DNA from: Halobellus clavatus
GTDB lineage: Archaea > Halobacteriota > Halobacteria > Halobacteriales > Haloferacaceae
Assembly (NCBI RefSeq): GCF_900107195.1
Contig: NZ_FNPB01000003.1
Span: 62,001-126,000 of the forward strand
Direction: 5' to 3'
DNA length: 64,000 nucleotides
Positions 9,619 to 18,431 of the stretch are shown piece after piece. The number at the start of each line of letters is the position of its first letter. The first letter of the stretch is position 1. Both the position numbers and the translations under genes were made by a program. The notes under the pieces were generated by a model. It ran no database searches and was not told the origin of the DNA. It saw nothing but the letters and a program-made list of their open reading frames with translations.

Positions 9619-9913
9619 AGGTAGGGTCGGTGTCGACCGAGGGACGAGGTCGGCGTCCGGGCCGGCCGTGTGGGGCCGTTCGGAGCCGTCCCAGGCCGTG
9701 TGACGGGCCCATCGGCGGCGTGTGCCGGACGCGTGACCGATCGAACCGTCCCGACGCCCGCGAGGTCGGTCGACCGCTTCGAATATCCCCCTGGCGCCCC
9801 CTGCTCATTATTCTAGTGCCTTTGAATCGTCCTCTCGCCGCCGGGCGGACACCCCGTACCGGCCGAGCCCTCCGTGAGAGCGGCGCGCTCGCCCGCTGCG
9901 GCGAACGGGCCGC
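9619..9913. other. Gene-free interval upstream of the KaiC-like gene
   Basis: No frame here looks like a protein. The frames present are arginine- and proline-rich, as expected of non-coding GC-rich DNA. The only distinctive part is an AT-richer stretch at about 9803-9832 (ctcattattctagtgcctttg). It could hold the promoter of the KaiC-like gene, with a leader of roughly 190 bases, or simply be the spacer after the YcaO gene. Confidence 0.5.
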
Positions 9914-11608
9914 TCAGGGAAACGGGTGATACGGCCGGTCCAGTCGGGGATCGAACCCCAGTTCGGTCGGCACGTTCCGGGCCCGCGCCCCGAAGAACGG
10001 TTCCCCCTGGAACAGCGGCTGGGCGTCTGGGACGAGCACGCGGACCGCCTCGAACCCGAGCGACTCGACGTCCTCCGTCGTGAGGCGTGCGGCGTAAGTA
10101 TCGAGGTCTGCCGCATCGACACGCTCCAAGACCGCGTCGAATTCGGCCTCGCCCTTGGGAACCGACGCCGGGCCGACGCTCGACGTCGGCACGGTGGTTT
10201 CGGGGTCGACGAACGACTGTGCCGGTTCGGGGAACGACGCGTACTCGCCGATCGCGCCGCCCTCGGCGTTCGCCTGCTCGGGCCCCATCGATCGCAACTC
10301 GGTCCAGTTCTGCAGGGCCTCCGCCAGCGCCGACCGCGCGGCGTCGACCGGATCCAGCGACGCGTCCGACCCGACGGCGAAGCGAGGCCACTCCCCGTCG
10401 CGGTGGACCGCCGCGACGACGACGGGGACGTCGACGTCCTGGGTGACCAGGAGCGTCGTCACGGTCAGTGACTCCGCCCGCGCCCGCTTCCGGAGTTCCT
10501 CGTAGTCGTCGTCGTCCACAGACAACCCCAGCGGCTCGAACGACGAGTACCACGCCAGCATCGTCGCGTCCCGCTCGATCACCTCATAGAGCCCCGCGAG
10601 CAACGCCTCGGTCCCGGAGTTGCCGAGACCGAGCCCCGTCGTGATCGCGGGCTTGTGCTGTTCGGTCGGCGGCGGATAGTGGACGAACTCCGCCGGCAGC
10701 GACACGCCCTCCTCGCGCCGGAGGTCGACGCCCTCGACCCACGGCTGCGGCGTCTCCGGATCGACGGTCGGTGCGTCGTCCGGTCGGACGAACGCCGCGG
10801 GAGGAACCGGCCGGGACCGCGTCCGCTCGGGGGCGACGGTGAACTCGGCGGTGCGATAGACGCCGGCGCAGTACCGTTCGAGTCCCTCCCCGAGCGCTTT
10901 CATAAACGCCACGTCCCAGTCGGGATCGACGCCCGCCGCGAACTCGGCGGCGCGCGCGTCGCTGAACTCGCTGGTGTCCGCGGTTTGTGCCAGATAGTAG
11001 GGGACGGGGAACGACTCCTGCTCGCCGACCTGCGTGAGGATGCCGGTCCGGTCGTCGAGCGCCTGCTCGGCCCGGCCGAGTGCGTCGTCGACGTCGACTG
11101 ACCGATGATCGCGCCGCAGCTCGCGGTCGCGAGACTCGGGATCGGGGACGGAGAGGATCGGTCGTTCCGCGGCGAGACCGGCACCGGCGACCTCGACGGC
11201 CGTTCCGGCGACGGTCGCCGCATCGGCGAGCAGTGCCACCGCACGTCGGCCAGCGAGCGCCCCGGCGAAGCGGACGGCGCTTCGGTCACCCGCGGGCGAT
11301 CCTGCCGCATCGGTCGTCGCGCCAACTCGCGCCCGAAGGTCGGCGAAGTCGGGGCCCCCGACGCCGAAGGCCGAGACGCCGGCGTCGATGTCGGCGATCG
11401 GATGGCCGCCGAGACCGCCGATCTCGACGACGACCAGTCGCTCGGCGCGCGTCTGGATTACGTCCGATGCTCGTCCTGCCGGCGCGATCACGAGCGTCAG
11501 TGCCGGGTCGTCGGGATCCGTTCGAACCTCGGCGTCGACGTCGTCGAACGCGGCCCGGGCCGCCTCCGCGGCCGGACCAGCGCCGACGACCTCGATTGCG
11601 TACGTCAT
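9914..11608 (-). CDS. YcaO-domain protein (ATP-dependent backbone cyclodehydratase/thioamidation family)
   Basis: The 564-residue protein has an N-terminal Rossmann-like region (EVVGAGPAAEAARAAFDD), an internal LGRAEQALDDRTGIL segment, and then the YcaO kinase-like fold with GLGNSGTEALLAGLYEVIERDA, the ATP/Mg-binding helix. It ends in the proline-containing tail YHPFP, as YcaO proteins often do. The family activates peptide amide bonds with ATP to form azolines, or thioamides when paired with TfuA. No TfuA, E1-like partner or precursor peptide is visible nearby, so the substrate is unknown. I place the start at 11608 (MTYAIEVVG). It is divergent from the regulator at 11742. Confidence 0.85.
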   Translation of the reverse strand: MTYAIEVVGAGPAAEAARAAFDDVDAEVRTDPDDPALTLVIAPAGRASDVIQTRAERLVVVEIGGLGGHPIADIDAGVSAFGVGGPDFADLRARVGATTDAAGSPAGDRSAVRFAGALAGRRAVALLADAATVAGTAVEVAGAGLAAERPILSVPDPESRDRELRRDHRSVDVDDALGRAEQALDDRTGILTQVGEQESFPVPYYLAQTADTSEFSDARAAEFAAGVDPDWDVAFMKALGEGLERYCAGVYRTAEFTVAPERTRSRPVPPAAFVRPDDAPTVDPETPQPWVEGVDLRREEGVSLPAEFVHYPPPTEQHKPAITTGLGLGNSGTEALLAGLYEVIERDATMLAWYSSFEPLGLSVDDDDYEELRKRARAESLTVTTLLVTQDVDVPVVVAAVHRDGEWPRFAVGSDASLDPVDAARSALAEALQNWTELRSMGPEQANAEGGAIGEYASFPEPAQSFVDPETTVPTSSVGPASVPKGEAEFDAVLERVDAADLDTYAARLTTEDVESLGFEAVRVLVPDAQPLFQGEPFFGARARNVPTELGFDPRLDRPYHPFP

Positions 11609-11741
11609 AGGTTCCCCCTCGGGAGTGACCGAGAAAAATCGCCGGGTCTCGGCGGTATCGACGCCGTCTGCCGAATCGATGCCACGTATATACAGGCACA
11701 GCCGCGGTAAAATTAAGTAGTTACTACCGAACAACGGACAT
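11609..11741. promoter_or_regulatory. Shared divergent promoter region of the YcaO and TbsP-like genes
   Basis: This 133-base gap holds two AT-rich boxes. A tatata element at about 11685-11693 sits where a minus-strand TATA box for the YcaO gene could lie, about 80 bases upstream of its ATG. The sequence ggtaaaattaag at 11706-11717 is about 28 bases upstream of the ATG at 11742, the usual spacing for a leaderless haloarchaeal transcript. The two genes therefore have a chance of shared control. Confidence 0.55.
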
Positions 11742-12569
11742 ATGCCCTCCGAAACGAACGTACTCGGAGACAGTGTCGAGTACGTTCTCACCTCGGCTCT
11801 CCGCGCGGCGTCCGACCAGGACCCCGTGTACGTCGTCGGACCGACTCCCGCGATCGTCGAAGCGCTCGTCACGCGGGCCATCGACGTGGACGACTCCCCG
11901 CCGGTTCGGGTCCTAGCCACCGAGGAACTGCTGAAGTCGGCGACCGACGATTTCCTCGTCGCCAGCAACGCGTCGGACTTGCTCGCCTCGGGAGCGCTGG
12001 ACCTCCGGATCGTCGACGATCCGCCGGACAACTCACTCGTCGTCACCGAGTCGTCGATCGTCGCCGTCGTCACGGTGGGTGACCGCGCCGCGGGACTGTC
12101 CACCCAGGACGACGGCCTCGTCGACACCGCAGCCGACACGTACGCGGAGCAGTTCGCGGCTGCCAGAGAGTTCTCGCTGCGTACCCCGGCCCTGTCGGAC
12201 GTCCGGACGTCTCTGGAGCAGGACCTCGGGGCGGACATCCGCGAGGAGTTCGACGCAGTGCTGGCCGCCCTGGAGACGGTCCAGGACGGTCGGGCCGAGC
12301 TCGACGAGGTGACGATCAGCCTCCTCGTCGCGGCGCGGAACGAGGTGCTGCTCTACGACATCTCGAAGTGGGGCGAAGACGTCGGCATCGCCAGCAAGGC
12401 GACGTTCTCCCGGACCAAGACGAAACTCGAAGAGCGCGGGTTGCTCAAGACCGAAAAAGTCCCCATCGACGTCGGCCGTCCGCGGCTGCGACTCAGTCTC
12501 GCGGACGACCGGCTCCGCGAGGCCGACGTGGCCGACCTCGCCGCTGTGGCGCGAGACCTGCTCGATTGA
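11742..12569 (+). CDS. HTH transcriptional regulator, TbsP-like (DUF5821-type)
   Basis: The 275-residue protein has an N-terminal alpha/beta region (VYVVGPTPAIVEALV, then VLATEELLKSATDDFLVASNASDLL). The conserved C-terminal winged helix around residues 195-255 contains DISKWGEDVGIASKATFSRTK and VPIDVGRPRLRL. This pattern matches, from memory, the haloarchaeal regulator TbsP reported to act with TrmB on glycolytic and gluconeogenic genes. I am confident of the regulator call, less of the exact name. It has a leaderless promoter and is divergent from the YcaO gene. Confidence 0.8.
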   Translation: MPSETNVLGDSVEYVLTSALRAASDQDPVYVVGPTPAIVEALVTRAIDVDDSPPVRVLATEELLKSATDDFLVASNASDLLASGALDLRIVDDPPDNSLVVTESSIVAVVTVGDRAAGLSTQDDGLVDTAADTYAEQFAAAREFSLRTPALSDVRTSLEQDLGADIREEFDAVLAALETVQDGRAELDEVTISLLVAARNEVLLYDISKWGEDVGIASKATFSRTKTKLEERGLLKTEKVPIDVGRPRLRLSLADDRLREADVADLAAVARDLLD

Positions 12570-12656
12570 CTCTGTCGGGCACCGATCCGTTGGCCAGGAC
12601 GTACGGCCGGGAGCGAAGTGGACACACTTATTTGATGCACAACTACCGTATCAGGT

Positions 12657-13904
12657 ATGGATTACAGCCACGTCCGCGACGTCGACCCGGCCGTCGCAGA
12701 CGCGCTCTCCGAGGAGGTACAGCGCCAGCGAGACACCCTGGCGATGATCGCGAGCGAGAATCACGTCAGCGAGGCCGTCCTCGAAGCACAGGGGAGCGCA
12801 CTCACGAACAAGTACGCCGAAGGCTACCCGGGCGAACGCTACTACGCGGGCTGTGAGTACGCCGACGAGGTCGAGCAGCTAGCGATCGACCGGGCGACGG
12901 ACCTGTGGGGGGCCGATCACGTCAACGTCCAGCCGCACTCCGGGACGCAGGCCAATATGGCGGTCTACCTGGCGATGCTCGATCCGGGCGATAAGATCCT
13001 CTCGCTGGATCTGACCCACGGCGGGCACCTCTCGCACGGGCACCCCGCGAACTTCACCGGGAAGACCTACGAGGTCGAACAGTACGAAGTCGACGCCGAA
13101 ACCGGCTACGTGGACTACGAGGGGTTAGCCGAGACGGCCGAGACGTTCGACCCCGACATCATCGTCTCGGGCTACTCTGCGTACCCCCGGGAGGTCGATT
13201 TCGAGCGCGTCCAGGCGGTCGCCGATTCGGTCGACGCCTACCACCTCGCGGACATCGCTCACATCACCGGACTCGTCGCGGCCGGCGTCCACGCCTCGCC
13301 CGTCGGCGTCGCCGATTTCGTCACTGGCTCGACGCACAAGACCATCCGCGCCGGTCGGGGTGGCATCATTATGTGCGACGAGGAGTACGCCGACGCGATC
13401 GACAATTCGGTCTTCCCGGGCGCACAGGGCGGGCCCCTGATGCACAACATCGCGGGCAAGGCCGTCGGGTTCGCGGAAGCCCTCGATCCGGCGTTCGAGG
13501 CGTACGCCGAACAGACGGTCGCGAACGCGAAAGCGCTCGCCGAGACGCTGCAGGACGCGGGCCTCGAACTCGTCTCGGGCGGGACCGACAACCACCTCGT
13601 CCTCGTGGACTTGCGGCCCTCGCACCCGGACACGACGGGGAAGGACGTCGAAGCCGCGCTGGAAGACGCCGGCATCGTGATGAACGCGAACACGGTGCCC
13701 GGCGAGACGCGCTCGGCGTTCGATCCGAGCGGGATCCGACTGGGTACGCCCGCGCTCACCACCCGCGGCTTCGACGAGGCGGCGACGCGAGAGGTCGGTG
13801 AGTTGATCGTCCGCGTCGTCGACAACTACGACGACGAGGCGGTCGTCGAAGACGTGAGTGAACGCGTTCAGGAACTCTGCGAGGAGTTCCCGCTGTACGA
13901 GTAA
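12657..13904 (+). CDS. glyA: Serine hydroxymethyltransferase
   Basis: GlyA interconverts serine and glycine, loading or unloading one-carbon units on the (tetrahydro)folate or pterin carrier with PLP. The 415-residue sequence has the N-terminal IASENHVSEAVLEAQGSALTN signature in two parts, the EGYPGERYYAGCE segment, and the PLP lysine in GSTHKTIRAG (Lys228). The length is normal. folD follows 105 bases downstream on the same strand, so the two C1-metabolism genes are likely co-regulated. The sequence acttatttgatgcac at 12629-12643 sits about 20-28 bases upstream of the ATG as a TATA candidate. Confidence 0.97.
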   Translation: MDYSHVRDVDPAVADALSEEVQRQRDTLAMIASENHVSEAVLEAQGSALTNKYAEGYPGERYYAGCEYADEVEQLAIDRATDLWGADHVNVQPHSGTQANMAVYLAMLDPGDKILSLDLTHGGHLSHGHPANFTGKTYEVEQYEVDAETGYVDYEGLAETAETFDPDIIVSGYSAYPREVDFERVQAVADSVDAYHLADIAHITGLVAAGVHASPVGVADFVTGSTHKTIRAGRGGIIMCDEEYADAIDNSVFPGAQGGPLMHNIAGKAVGFAEALDPAFEAYAEQTVANAKALAETLQDAGLELVSGGTDNHLVLVDLRPSHPDTTGKDVEAALEDAGIVMNANTVPGETRSAFDPSGIRLGTPALTTRGFDEAATREVGELIVRVVDNYDDEAVVEDVSERVQELCEEFPLYE

Positions 13905-13972
13905 CGCACCTGAGAGGCCATCTGCTCGCCTTCTGGGCGGCCACAGGCCGGGTCGAACACCGCAGACGAATC

Positions 13973-13991
13973 AGCACATTTGAAGTGTGCT
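13973..13991. promoter_or_regulatory. Short inverted repeat upstream of folD
   Basis: AGCACA at 13973-13978 and TGTGCT at 13986-13991 form a perfect 6-bp inverted repeat around a 7-base centre, 18 bases before the folD ATG. It could be an operator or a small hairpin in the folD leader. No second copy was noticed in the window, so its role is open. Confidence 0.4.
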
Positions 13992-14009
13992 ACGCGCGCT
14001 CCGTATGAT

Positions 14010-14897
14010 ATGACGGAGATCATCGACGGCAACGCCGTCGCACAGGACATCCGAAACGGGCTGCTCGACAGCATCGAGACGCTCACCGAGTCGGGGACGA
14101 CACCGTGTCTCGCGACGGTGCTGATGAACAACGACCCCGCGAGCGCCTCGTACGTCTCGATGAAACACGAAGACTGCGAGGAGGTCGGCATCGCCACCAA
14201 AGACGTCGAGATCGAACCCGACGCTCCCGCGGAGGAACTGTTCGACACGATCGACGAACTGAACGACGATCCCGAGGTGCACGGGATCTTGGTCCAGATG
14301 CCGCTGCCGGACCACGTAGACGAGCGAGAGGTCCTTCGCAGCATCGACCCCGCGAAGGACGTCGACGGCTTCCACCCCGAGAACGTCGGCCGACTCGTCG
14401 CCGGGAACGCCCGCTACAAGCCGTGTACGCCGCACGGCGTCCAGAAACTGCTCGAGGCTGCTGACGTCGAAACCGAAGGCGCTGAAGCCGTCGTCGTCGG
14501 CCGGTCGAACATCGTCGGCAAGCCGATGGCGAACCTCCTCATCCAGAAGGACACAGGCGGAAACGCGACCACCACGGTCTGTCACTCCCGAACTGAAGAC
14601 CTCGCAGAGAAGACGCGCAACGCCGATATCGTCGTCGCGGCCGCGGGCGTCCCCGAGATGATCACGGGCGAGATGCTCACCGAGGGTACGGTCGTCATCG
14701 ACGTCGGGATCAACCGCGTCGAGACCGAGGACGGTTCCGAACTCATCGGCGACGTCGAGTACGAGAGCGCCAAGGAGAAGGCGAGCGCGATCACGCCAGT
14801 CCCGGGCGGCGTCGGCCCGATGACCCGCGCGATGCTCCTGTGGAACACGGTCAAGGCTGCCGGCGACGTCGCCGGAATCGAAGTCGATCTCCCGTAG
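14010..14897 (+). CDS. folD: Bifunctional methylenetetrahydrofolate dehydrogenase/cyclohydrolase
   Basis: FolD interconverts 5,10-methylene- and 10-formyl-tetrahydrofolate with NADP. The 295-residue protein has the substrate-site lysine region (SASYVSMKHEDCEEVGI), the family motif GILVQMPLPDHV, the Rossmann VVVGRSNIVGKPMANLL, and the C-terminal signature PVPGGVGPMTRAML. The start at 14010 (MTEIIDGNAVA) matches the family; an ATG ten codons upstream does not. Its position after glyA gives a one-carbon metabolism pair. Confidence 0.96.
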   Translation: MTEIIDGNAVAQDIRNGLLDSIETLTESGTTPCLATVLMNNDPASASYVSMKHEDCEEVGIATKDVEIEPDAPAEELFDTIDELNDDPEVHGILVQMPLPDHVDEREVLRSIDPAKDVDGFHPENVGRLVAGNARYKPCTPHGVQKLLEAADVETEGAEAVVVGRSNIVGKPMANLLIQKDTGGNATTTVCHSRTEDLAEKTRNADIVVAAAGVPEMITGEMLTEGTVVIDVGINRVETEDGSELIGDVEYESAKEKASAITPVPGGVGPMTRAMLLWNTVKAAGDVAGIEVDLP

Positions 14898-14972
14898 ATC
14901 GGCTGAGCAACGCGTCTGCGTTGTCGCGTCCCACCGCGTCAACATCGTCGCGTCGCAACCGCGTCGGCGTCG

Positions 14973-15380
14973 CTACCGACTGAATCCGCTCGGCCCGCCG
15001 GGGCCATCGGCACCGCGCGGCCCGGACGGCCCCGATCCCGCGATCTCGGTGGTCTCGACTGCAGGTTCGGGTTCGACTTCTTCCCCGTCGACGAACCTGA
15101 CGAACGAGAGGTACAGGTCGCGGCCACAGGGGCTCTCGGCGGTCGGATCGTCGACGTCGTCGGCGTCGCTCCGCTCGTCGGTCCACCGGACGCCGTCGGT
15201 CTCGGTCTCGCCGCAGGTGAGACGGATCCCGTCGGCAGACTCGTAATCTCCCCCGGCGACGGTGTACTCCCATCCGACGAGCGGGTACGGTGTGACAGAC
15301 TTATCCGAGAGGTATCCCTCGCGGTCCACCTCGAAGACCGCGCCGCAGTGAGGACAGTAGTATCGAACCGGGTAGCTCAT
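14973..15380 (-). CDS. Zinc-ribbon protein, unknown function
   Basis: The 135-residue protein begins MSYPVRYYCPHCGAVF, half of a zinc ribbon. The second pair of candidate ligands, LTCGE near residue 56 and PCGRD near residue 84, are spaced unevenly. The C-terminal 30 residues are Gly/Pro/Ser-rich and probably disordered. The family is haloarchaeal and uncharacterised as far as I can tell. It is convergent with folD. Confidence 0.75.
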   Translation of the reverse strand: MSYPVRYYCPHCGAVFEVDREGYLSDKSVTPYPLVGWEYTVAGGDYESADGIRLTCGETETDGVRWTDERSDADDVDDPTAESPCGRDLYLSFVRFVDGEEVEPEPAVETTEIAGSGPSGPRGADGPGGPSGFSR

Positions 15381-15578
15381 CGTCGGAAATCAGAGACGAA
15401 CGGACTTAACGACCGCGGCGGCGGCCCGCTCCGACGACACCGTGGTCGCTCGGACCCCGCCGGGCCAGCCGAGGGTTTATGTACTGACCCGCGGCCACCC
15501 CCGCTGTGCGGTGAGAGCGATCGCGGGACGTGACGCGGGTGTGCGGCACGACGTCTCGTGGGGGAAGCGTGCCGCCTG

Positions 15579-16169
15579 TCAGCCCTCGTTGCGCCCCGCC
15601 GGATCGATTTCGAGGTCGCGGACGTACCGGAATTCGATGCCGGCGCGCCGGGCCGTGACCTCGTCACGCTCGGAGTCGCCGACGAACACTGTCTGCTCGG
15701 CGTCGGCGTCCAACCGGCGGACCGTCTCGAGCAGCGGCGCTGGATCGGGCTTCCACACGTCGAGACTGTCGCGACCGACGATCGCGTCGACGTACGGCGA
15801 GAGACCGTGCGTCTCCAGCGCGACCCGACAGGCGTCTTCACAGTTGAGCGAGCACACGCCCTCGGCCTCGAAGCGTCCGACGGCGTCCGCCGAGGGCAGT
15901 CGGTCGGCGCTTGACGCCTCTCTGCGCTCGTGGTCAGCGATCGTCCGCTCGACTTCCGTCCGGAGCCCCGCGTCGCCCGATCGCTCCAGCAACTGCCATA
16001 GATCCGCGCCCGTCGCGTCGATGCCAGCGGCCTCGAACACCGATGCGACGTCGCGGGTGACGGCGTCCCAGTCCACGGGGAGTCGGACGAGCGTCCCGTC
16101 GAGGTCCCAGACGGCAGCCTCGAACGCCGAGAGGGGCCGTTCCGCCGTCGTGAGCGAACGATCAGTCAT
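15579..16169 (-). CDS. HAD-superfamily hydrolase (phosphoglycolate phosphatase-like)
   Basis: The 196-residue protein has the HAD catalytic motif I in VWDLDGTLVRLP at about residues 20-31, a helical cap region, motif II/III around IVGRDSLDVWKPDP, and motif IV in VFVGDSERDEVTARRAG. This is a Mg-dependent phosphatase of the subfamily that includes phosphoglycolate phosphatase and beta-phosphoglucomutase. The substrate is unresolved. It lies between AlaX and the zinc-ribbon gene on the same strand. The roughly 200-base gap downstream shows no gene. Confidence 0.88.
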   Translation of the reverse strand: MTDRSLTTAERPLSAFEAAVWDLDGTLVRLPVDWDAVTRDVASVFEAAGIDATGADLWQLLERSGDAGLRTEVERTIADHERREASSADRLPSADAVGRFEAEGVCSLNCEDACRVALETHGLSPYVDAIVGRDSLDVWKPDPAPLLETVRRLDADAEQTVFVGDSERDEVTARRAGIEFRYVRDLEIDPAGRNEG

Positions 16170-16264
16170 CGTCGTCCGTAGGGATCCCTCGCGAAAAGGC
16201 GCTTCGGAATGCCCGCGGCTCGACGTGCCCGACTACCGGACGCTAGGGTCCTCCGTCCGAGCGT

Positions 16265-17470
16265 TTACTCCGAGGGCTCCCACTCCCGGAGGAATTGCAG
16301 CACGTCTTCGGGCGTCGCGTCGAGTCCGCCGCCCTGCCCGAACGGGGGGCCACCGCCGCCGCCGCCGCCGTAGGCGTCAGTCACGCTCTCGACGACCGCG
16401 CCGGCGTTGACGCCGCTCTCAGAACCGGCAGCGACGACCACGAACGGGCGCTCGCCGTCGCCGACGGCGCAGATCACGCCGTCGTCGCCGACGGCGTCCT
16501 TGGCCACCTCTCCGGCCTCGTTCGGGTCTGCGTCGGCGAGGACGCCGAGCCGCCAGGTCGCCTCGCCGATCTCGGACAGCTCGAAGTCGTCGATCGCGGC
16601 CGCGAGCGACTCGCGTTCGAGGTCTCTGACGCGCGATTCGAGGTCGTCGCGTTCTTCGCGGACCGCCTCGGCCGTCGCCGCCAGGTCGTCGAGGTTCGTT
16701 TCGAGCGCCGTAGCGGCCGCTCTGAGCGCACGGTGACGGTCGATCTGGCGGTCGATGCCCGTCGGGCCGACGGCGAACTCGACGCGGGTCAGACCCTCAC
16801 CGGGATTTGACCGATCGAGGACCGTCACCGGGCCGACCTCCTGCGTGTTCGAGACGTGCGTCCCGCCGCAGGCGGCGACGTCCCAGCCGTCGATATCGAC
16901 GATCCGAACGGTGTCGGCGCCGGCCATCACGCCCTCTTCGGTCTTCGTATTGAACGCGACGTCGTCGCGAGCGGTCGCCTCGTCGGTCGGCAGTTCGTAC
17001 CACTCGACGTCGAGCGAGTCCCACACCGCCCGGTTCGTCAGCCGTTCGAGTTCCACGAGCGTCTCGTCGTCGATGTCGGTCGTAGTCGTGAAGTCGACTC
17101 GGACCTTGTCTTCGGAGATGTCGAAGCCCCCGTATCCGAGGTCTTCGAGGAGTCGCCGGCCGGCCCCATAGAGGAGGTGACTCGCCGTGTGGGCGCGCAT
17201 ACAGTACGTCCGGAAGTCGTCGTCGATCCCGCCGGACACCGTAGCGCCGACGTCGAACGTCGGATCCGAGGCGAGCGTGTGTCGGACCGCGTCACCGTCG
17301 TCCTGGACGTCGACGACGCGAATCCCGTCGATCGTGCCGGTGTCGGCCGGTTGGCCGCCGCTCTCCGCGTAGAAGTACGTGTGATCGAGCGTCACCTCAG
17401 GGCCGTCGACGTCGACGACCTCGGCGGTGAACTCACGGACGGTTGGATCCGCGGGCGCGCGTGTCTCCAT
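16265..17470 (-). CDS. Alanyl-tRNA editing protein AlaX, long form with DHHA1 domain
   Basis: The 401-residue free-standing editing domain hydrolyses Ser- or Gly-charged tRNA-Ala in trans. It contains the zinc-site motifs HTASH (in MRAHTASHLLYGAG) and CGGTH (in VAACGGTHVSN), characteristic of the AlaRS second additional domain. A coiled-coil linker (residues ~245-290) and a C-terminal DHHA1-like glycine-rich region (YGGGGGGGPPFGQGGGLDA) follow. The length fits the AlaX-L class. It is a single gene that starts at 17470, divergent from nothing and followed by the HAD gene. Confidence 0.9.
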   Translation of the reverse strand: METRAPADPTVREFTAEVVDVDGPEVTLDHTYFYAESGGQPADTGTIDGIRVVDVQDDGDAVRHTLASDPTFDVGATVSGGIDDDFRTYCMRAHTASHLLYGAGRRLLEDLGYGGFDISEDKVRVDFTTTTDIDDETLVELERLTNRAVWDSLDVEWYELPTDEATARDDVAFNTKTEEGVMAGADTVRIVDIDGWDVAACGGTHVSNTQEVGPVTVLDRSNPGEGLTRVEFAVGPTGIDRQIDRHRALRAAATALETNLDDLAATAEAVREERDDLESRVRDLERESLAAAIDDFELSEIGEATWRLGVLADADPNEAGEVAKDAVGDDGVICAVGDGERPFVVVAAGSESGVNAGAVVESVTDAYGGGGGGGPPFGQGGGLDATPEDVLQFLREWEPSE

Positions 17471-17538
17471 ACCCGTCGCTCAAACGGGCTGAGGACAAAA
17501 ATGCTGTCAGTCCCGGCCACCCGTCCTCCGAGCGCCGG

Positions 17539-18066
17539 TCACTCGTCGACCAGTTCGACGGCTAACCGCTCTTCGAGCGATCTGACGAGTGAGCCGCCGA
17601 CGCCGGCTCGGGTCGCCCGGCCCTGTTCGACCGCAACGACGTCTGCCTCCTCGGCGTCGAGTTCTGCGGCCAGCTCTTCTGTCGTCAGTCCGGCTTCCTG
17701 TCGGGCGGATTCGACGCGGTCACCGTAGTCAGACACCAGATAGGGGAGCGGATCGCCCTCGTAGTCCGTCCCGCTCTCCTCCCAGTGAGAGGAGTCACCC
17801 TTCGCCTGGTCGTACACCCGGGCCTGTTTCTGTGCGGCGCGCTTGCGACGCGAGTTGTCGCCAGCGCCCGCTCCGCTGTCCGTCCCCGACCCGGACGACC
17901 CGCGTGTTTTCTTCTGTGAGTCGTCGTGCGGAGCGCAGTCACCGCAGACGAGTAGTTCCGCGCCGGCGACGTTCGCCCGGCGGAGGTTGCCGGTCGACCG
18001 TCCACAGAGTTCGCAACTGTCCCCGCTGCCCCCGCCACCGCTGCCGCCGGTGGAGTACTTCGGCAT
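17539..18066 (-). CDS. Archaeal multiprotein bridging factor 1 (aMBF1)
   Basis: The 175-residue protein has an N-terminal zinc ribbon (CELCGRST...VCGDC), a charged linker and a Cro/C1-type HTH near the C-terminus (ARQEAGLTTEELAAELDAEEADVVAVEQGRA). In archaea aMBF1 associates with the ribosome and translation, unlike the eukaryotic coactivator. I chose the start at 18066 (MPKYSTGG) because a TATA box sits 25-30 bases upstream, which fits a leaderless transcript. The frame is open seven codons further. Confidence 0.9.
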   Translation of the reverse strand: MPKYSTGGSGGGGSGDSCELCGRSTGNLRRANVAGAELLVCGDCAPHDDSQKKTRGSSGSGTDSGAGAGDNSRRKRAAQKQARVYDQAKGDSSHWEESGTDYEGDPLPYLVSDYGDRVESARQEAGLTTEELAAELDAEEADVVAVEQGRATRAGVGGSLVRSLEERLAVELVDE

Positions 18067-18088
18067 AGCGCCCCGTACTGGCTCCATC

Positions 18089-18098
18089 GTTTAAAACG
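18089..18098 (-). promoter_or_regulatory. TATA box of the aMBF1 gene
   Basis: On the minus strand this reads tacgttttaaacga. The centre lies 25-30 bases before the ATG at 18066, the spacing of leaderless haloarchaeal promoters, and this decides the start codon. Confidence 0.6.
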
Positions 18099-18228
18099 TA
18101 CCCCCCGCGACGGCTGGCGGGCTCCGGAACGGTGCCTGTTCAGTGTACTTACGGTAGGATTGTGCGTGGGTGCTGTGTCCCTGAAGGGAGTGCACCCGCA
18201 TCGAGTGGCGGATCTCGCCGCCGTGCGA

Positions 18229-18313
18229 TGCGTGGGACCGGATTTGAACCGGCGGACCTCTACAGGACAGCGCCCTCAACGCTGCGCCGTTGGCCTAGCT
18301 TGGCTACCCACGC
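18229..18313 (-). tRNA. tRNA-Leu (anticodon GAG)
   Basis: On the minus strand the acceptor GCGTGGG pairs with CCCACGC, followed by discriminator A. The anticodon stem CAGCG/CGCTG encloses the loop TTGAGGG, giving anticodon GAG for leucine CTC/CTT codons. The T arm contains GGTTCAAATCC. The variable region is long, as in class II tRNAs. The length is about 85 nt with no intron. CCA is not encoded. Confidence 0.95.
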
Positions 18314-18431
18314 TCGCAGTGTCGTGTTTCGCAATCACTGATTGTCTGGGGTAATTTAAATGAGTTTCCTTTCGACGACGGGACGGGGCTCAGACGTCAC
18401 TGTTTTCACCGCTCCGTCCCGGAATTTCGGT

